Source: Acanthamoeba sp. SK_2022b (lineage: Eukaryota; Discosea; Longamoebia; Acanthamoebidae). Taken from it: a DNA stretch of 15,473 nt. The DNA lies in assembly GCA_027943245.1 (NCBI GenBank), contig JANDJZ010000231.1:1-15473 (forward strand), read 5' to 3'. The translations under genes and the position numbers were made by a program. Positions 14,693 to 15,473 of this stretch are shown here, piece after piece. The notes beneath the pieces were generated by a model. The model was not told where the DNA came from and searched no databases. It saw only the letters and a program-made list of their open reading frames with translations. Position 1 is the first letter of the stretch. Each line of letters begins with the position of its first letter.

Positions 14693-15473
14693 TTAGATGA
14701 AGTGGAAGTGGGGCGAGGACCGGAGGAGCAGCAGGCCCTTGCCCTCCTTTGGGAAGGGACGGGAGGAGGGCGAGTAGAGGACGGCGTAGTGGCTGTGGGC
14801 GGTCTCCCCAGGAAAAGCGGCCAGCTCCCCCTCTGCATATATATGCAGAGAAGGAGAAGAGGTGCATCATCATCAGCATCATCAGCATCACCGTCATCAT
14901 TGTGCTCAAGAGCATTGTTGTGCTATAAGTAAGGCGGGGCAGCTGTCGGGTACCCATCGGTCGTCGCAGGAGCACCTCTCCGCCGCTCTCTTCGGCCACC
15001 AAGTCAGCCAAGCGGTCAAACACCTCTGGGTCTGTTTGGGGTCAGTGCGCGAACCGACCGACCGACCGACCGACCGACCAACCAACCAACCAACCAACCA
15101 ACCAACCAACCAACCAACCAACCAACAACGAAGAAGAGGTCTCCCCAGCCCCTCTTCTCACAACACAACGCGAACGGTGAAGGAGGAAGAGAAAGAGAGG
15201 GGGGGGGGGGCGTAAAGGCCGTACCGAACGTGCCCGACGAGAAGAAGCGGGCAAAGGCGCGCGCCACCTTGTCGCCCAGCTTGTCCTCGGCTGTGGCGTG
15301 CCTCTCCTGCCAGACGTCCAGGCTCTGGCAGAAGATGATGATAAGACCAACGTCGTTGCGCGAGAGGGGGGGGGGGATAGAGAGGGATCGGTGTACCACT
15401 TCGCTGTTCTCCAGCTGCCGGAGGTCGCGTTCGTACTCGTCCCGGGTGAGACGGAAGTACTGCCTTGACCACA
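14693..15473 (-). CDS. Unrecognised protein, C-terminal four exons (partial)
   Basis: Exons 15473-15397 (runs off the window), 15324-15225, 15031-14954 and 14832-14693 join in phases 0, 1, 1 across GT-AG introns of 72, 193 and 121 nt and end at TAA 14695-14693. Readable pieces include YFRLTRDEYERDLRQLE, then LDVWQERHATAEDKLGDKVA and RAFARFFSSGTFGDPEVFDR, then HSHYAVLYSPSSRPFP and GKGLLLLRSSPHFHFI at the end. Every junction keeps frame, codons are GC-ending and the pieces look soluble and helical, so I take this to be a real gene. I cannot name a family. The introns carry two poly-G runs, a tetranucleotide repeat and a palindromic acceptor. Confidence 0.65.
14831..14850. repeat. 20-bp perfect palindrome at a splice acceptor
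   Basis: CTCTGCATAT is followed directly by its reverse complement. On the minus strand the palindrome contains the acceptor TATGCAG (AG at 14834-14833) of the terminal exon, so the transcript could fold there. Confidence 0.7.
15053..15125. repeat. Adjoining CCGA and CCAA tetranucleotide arrays
   Basis: About six CCGA units (15053-15078) pass directly into about twelve CCAA units (to 15125). The array lies in the 193-nt intron 15032-15224 of the minus-strand gene. Confidence 0.9.
15199..15210. repeat. Poly-G tract
   Basis: A run of 12 G follows GAGAGA in the same intron (15032-15224); on the coding strand it is a C tract next to the donor side. A second run of 11 G is at 15366-15376 in the neighbouring 72-nt intron. 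Run lengths may be unreliable in the assembly. Confidence 0.8.

Noticed and set aside
14082..15023. 313-residue minus-strand ORF
   Set aside because: It spans an inverted repeat block, an intron with ATC repeats and parts of two exons in different phases. The spliced four-exon model explains the right part better.
15016..15399. Minus ORF with repeated GWLV units (transmembrane-like)
   Set aside because: The GWLV repeat is the CCAA tetranucleotide array translated, and it lies within an intron.

Overview
The window looks like nuclear DNA of a GC-rich, intron-rich protist. A free-living amoeba such as Acanthamoeba is my best guess, with moderate confidence. The reasons are spliceosomal GT-AG introns of mostly 55-190 nt, GC-ending codons, AATAAA poly(A) signals, eukaryote-specific mitochondrial genes (DNAJC11-like, SERAC1-like), and a glycosyltransferase of a largely bacterial family that has acquired an intron. 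All exon models were assembled by hand from splice-site consensus, reading phase and remembered family resemblance; no alignment or search was run.

Layout. At 60-562 (+) are the last three exons of a DNAJC11-like gene. At 4892-1097 (-) is an about 18-exon SERAC1-like gene with a mitochondrial presequence, a membrane segment, armadillo-like repeats and the beginning of the serine-lipase domain. It stops before the catalytic serine motif. At 4996-6128 (+) is a five-exon sugar-phosphate nucleotidyltransferase, head-to-head with the SERAC1-like gene across 103 bp. At 6465-6589 (+) is a doubtful terminal exon with its own AATAAA. At 6754-9105 (+) is a WbsX-family glycosyltransferase fused to a GT4-like domain, interrupted by stops and one frameshift, ending just before a 28-bp palindrome that carries AATAAA on both strands. 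From 9480 to about 13960 there is a degenerate tandem segmental duplication with a period near 2.3 kb, followed by a rearranged tail with one inverted piece to about 14610. At 15473-14693 (-) are the last four exons of a gene I do not recognise.

Function. The first two genes are mitochondrial: a J-protein connected with inner-membrane organisation, and a phospholipid-remodelling protein of mitochondria-ER contacts. The nucleotidyltransferase makes an activated sugar and lies next to a glycosyltransferase, so a glycan-related pair is possible, but no operon logic applies in this genome.

Microsatellites are prominent: TG runs at 284-333, 994-1040 and 2463-2530, all TG on the + strand and in or next to introns, and CCGA/CCAA tetranucleotides at 15053-15125. 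I found no rRNA, tRNA, CRISPR, toxin or viral gene. No clearly new biological system is evident. The items most worth a second look are the WbsX-GT4 fusion with its repeated nonsense contexts, the SERAC1-like gene without its catalytic end, and the repeat array.
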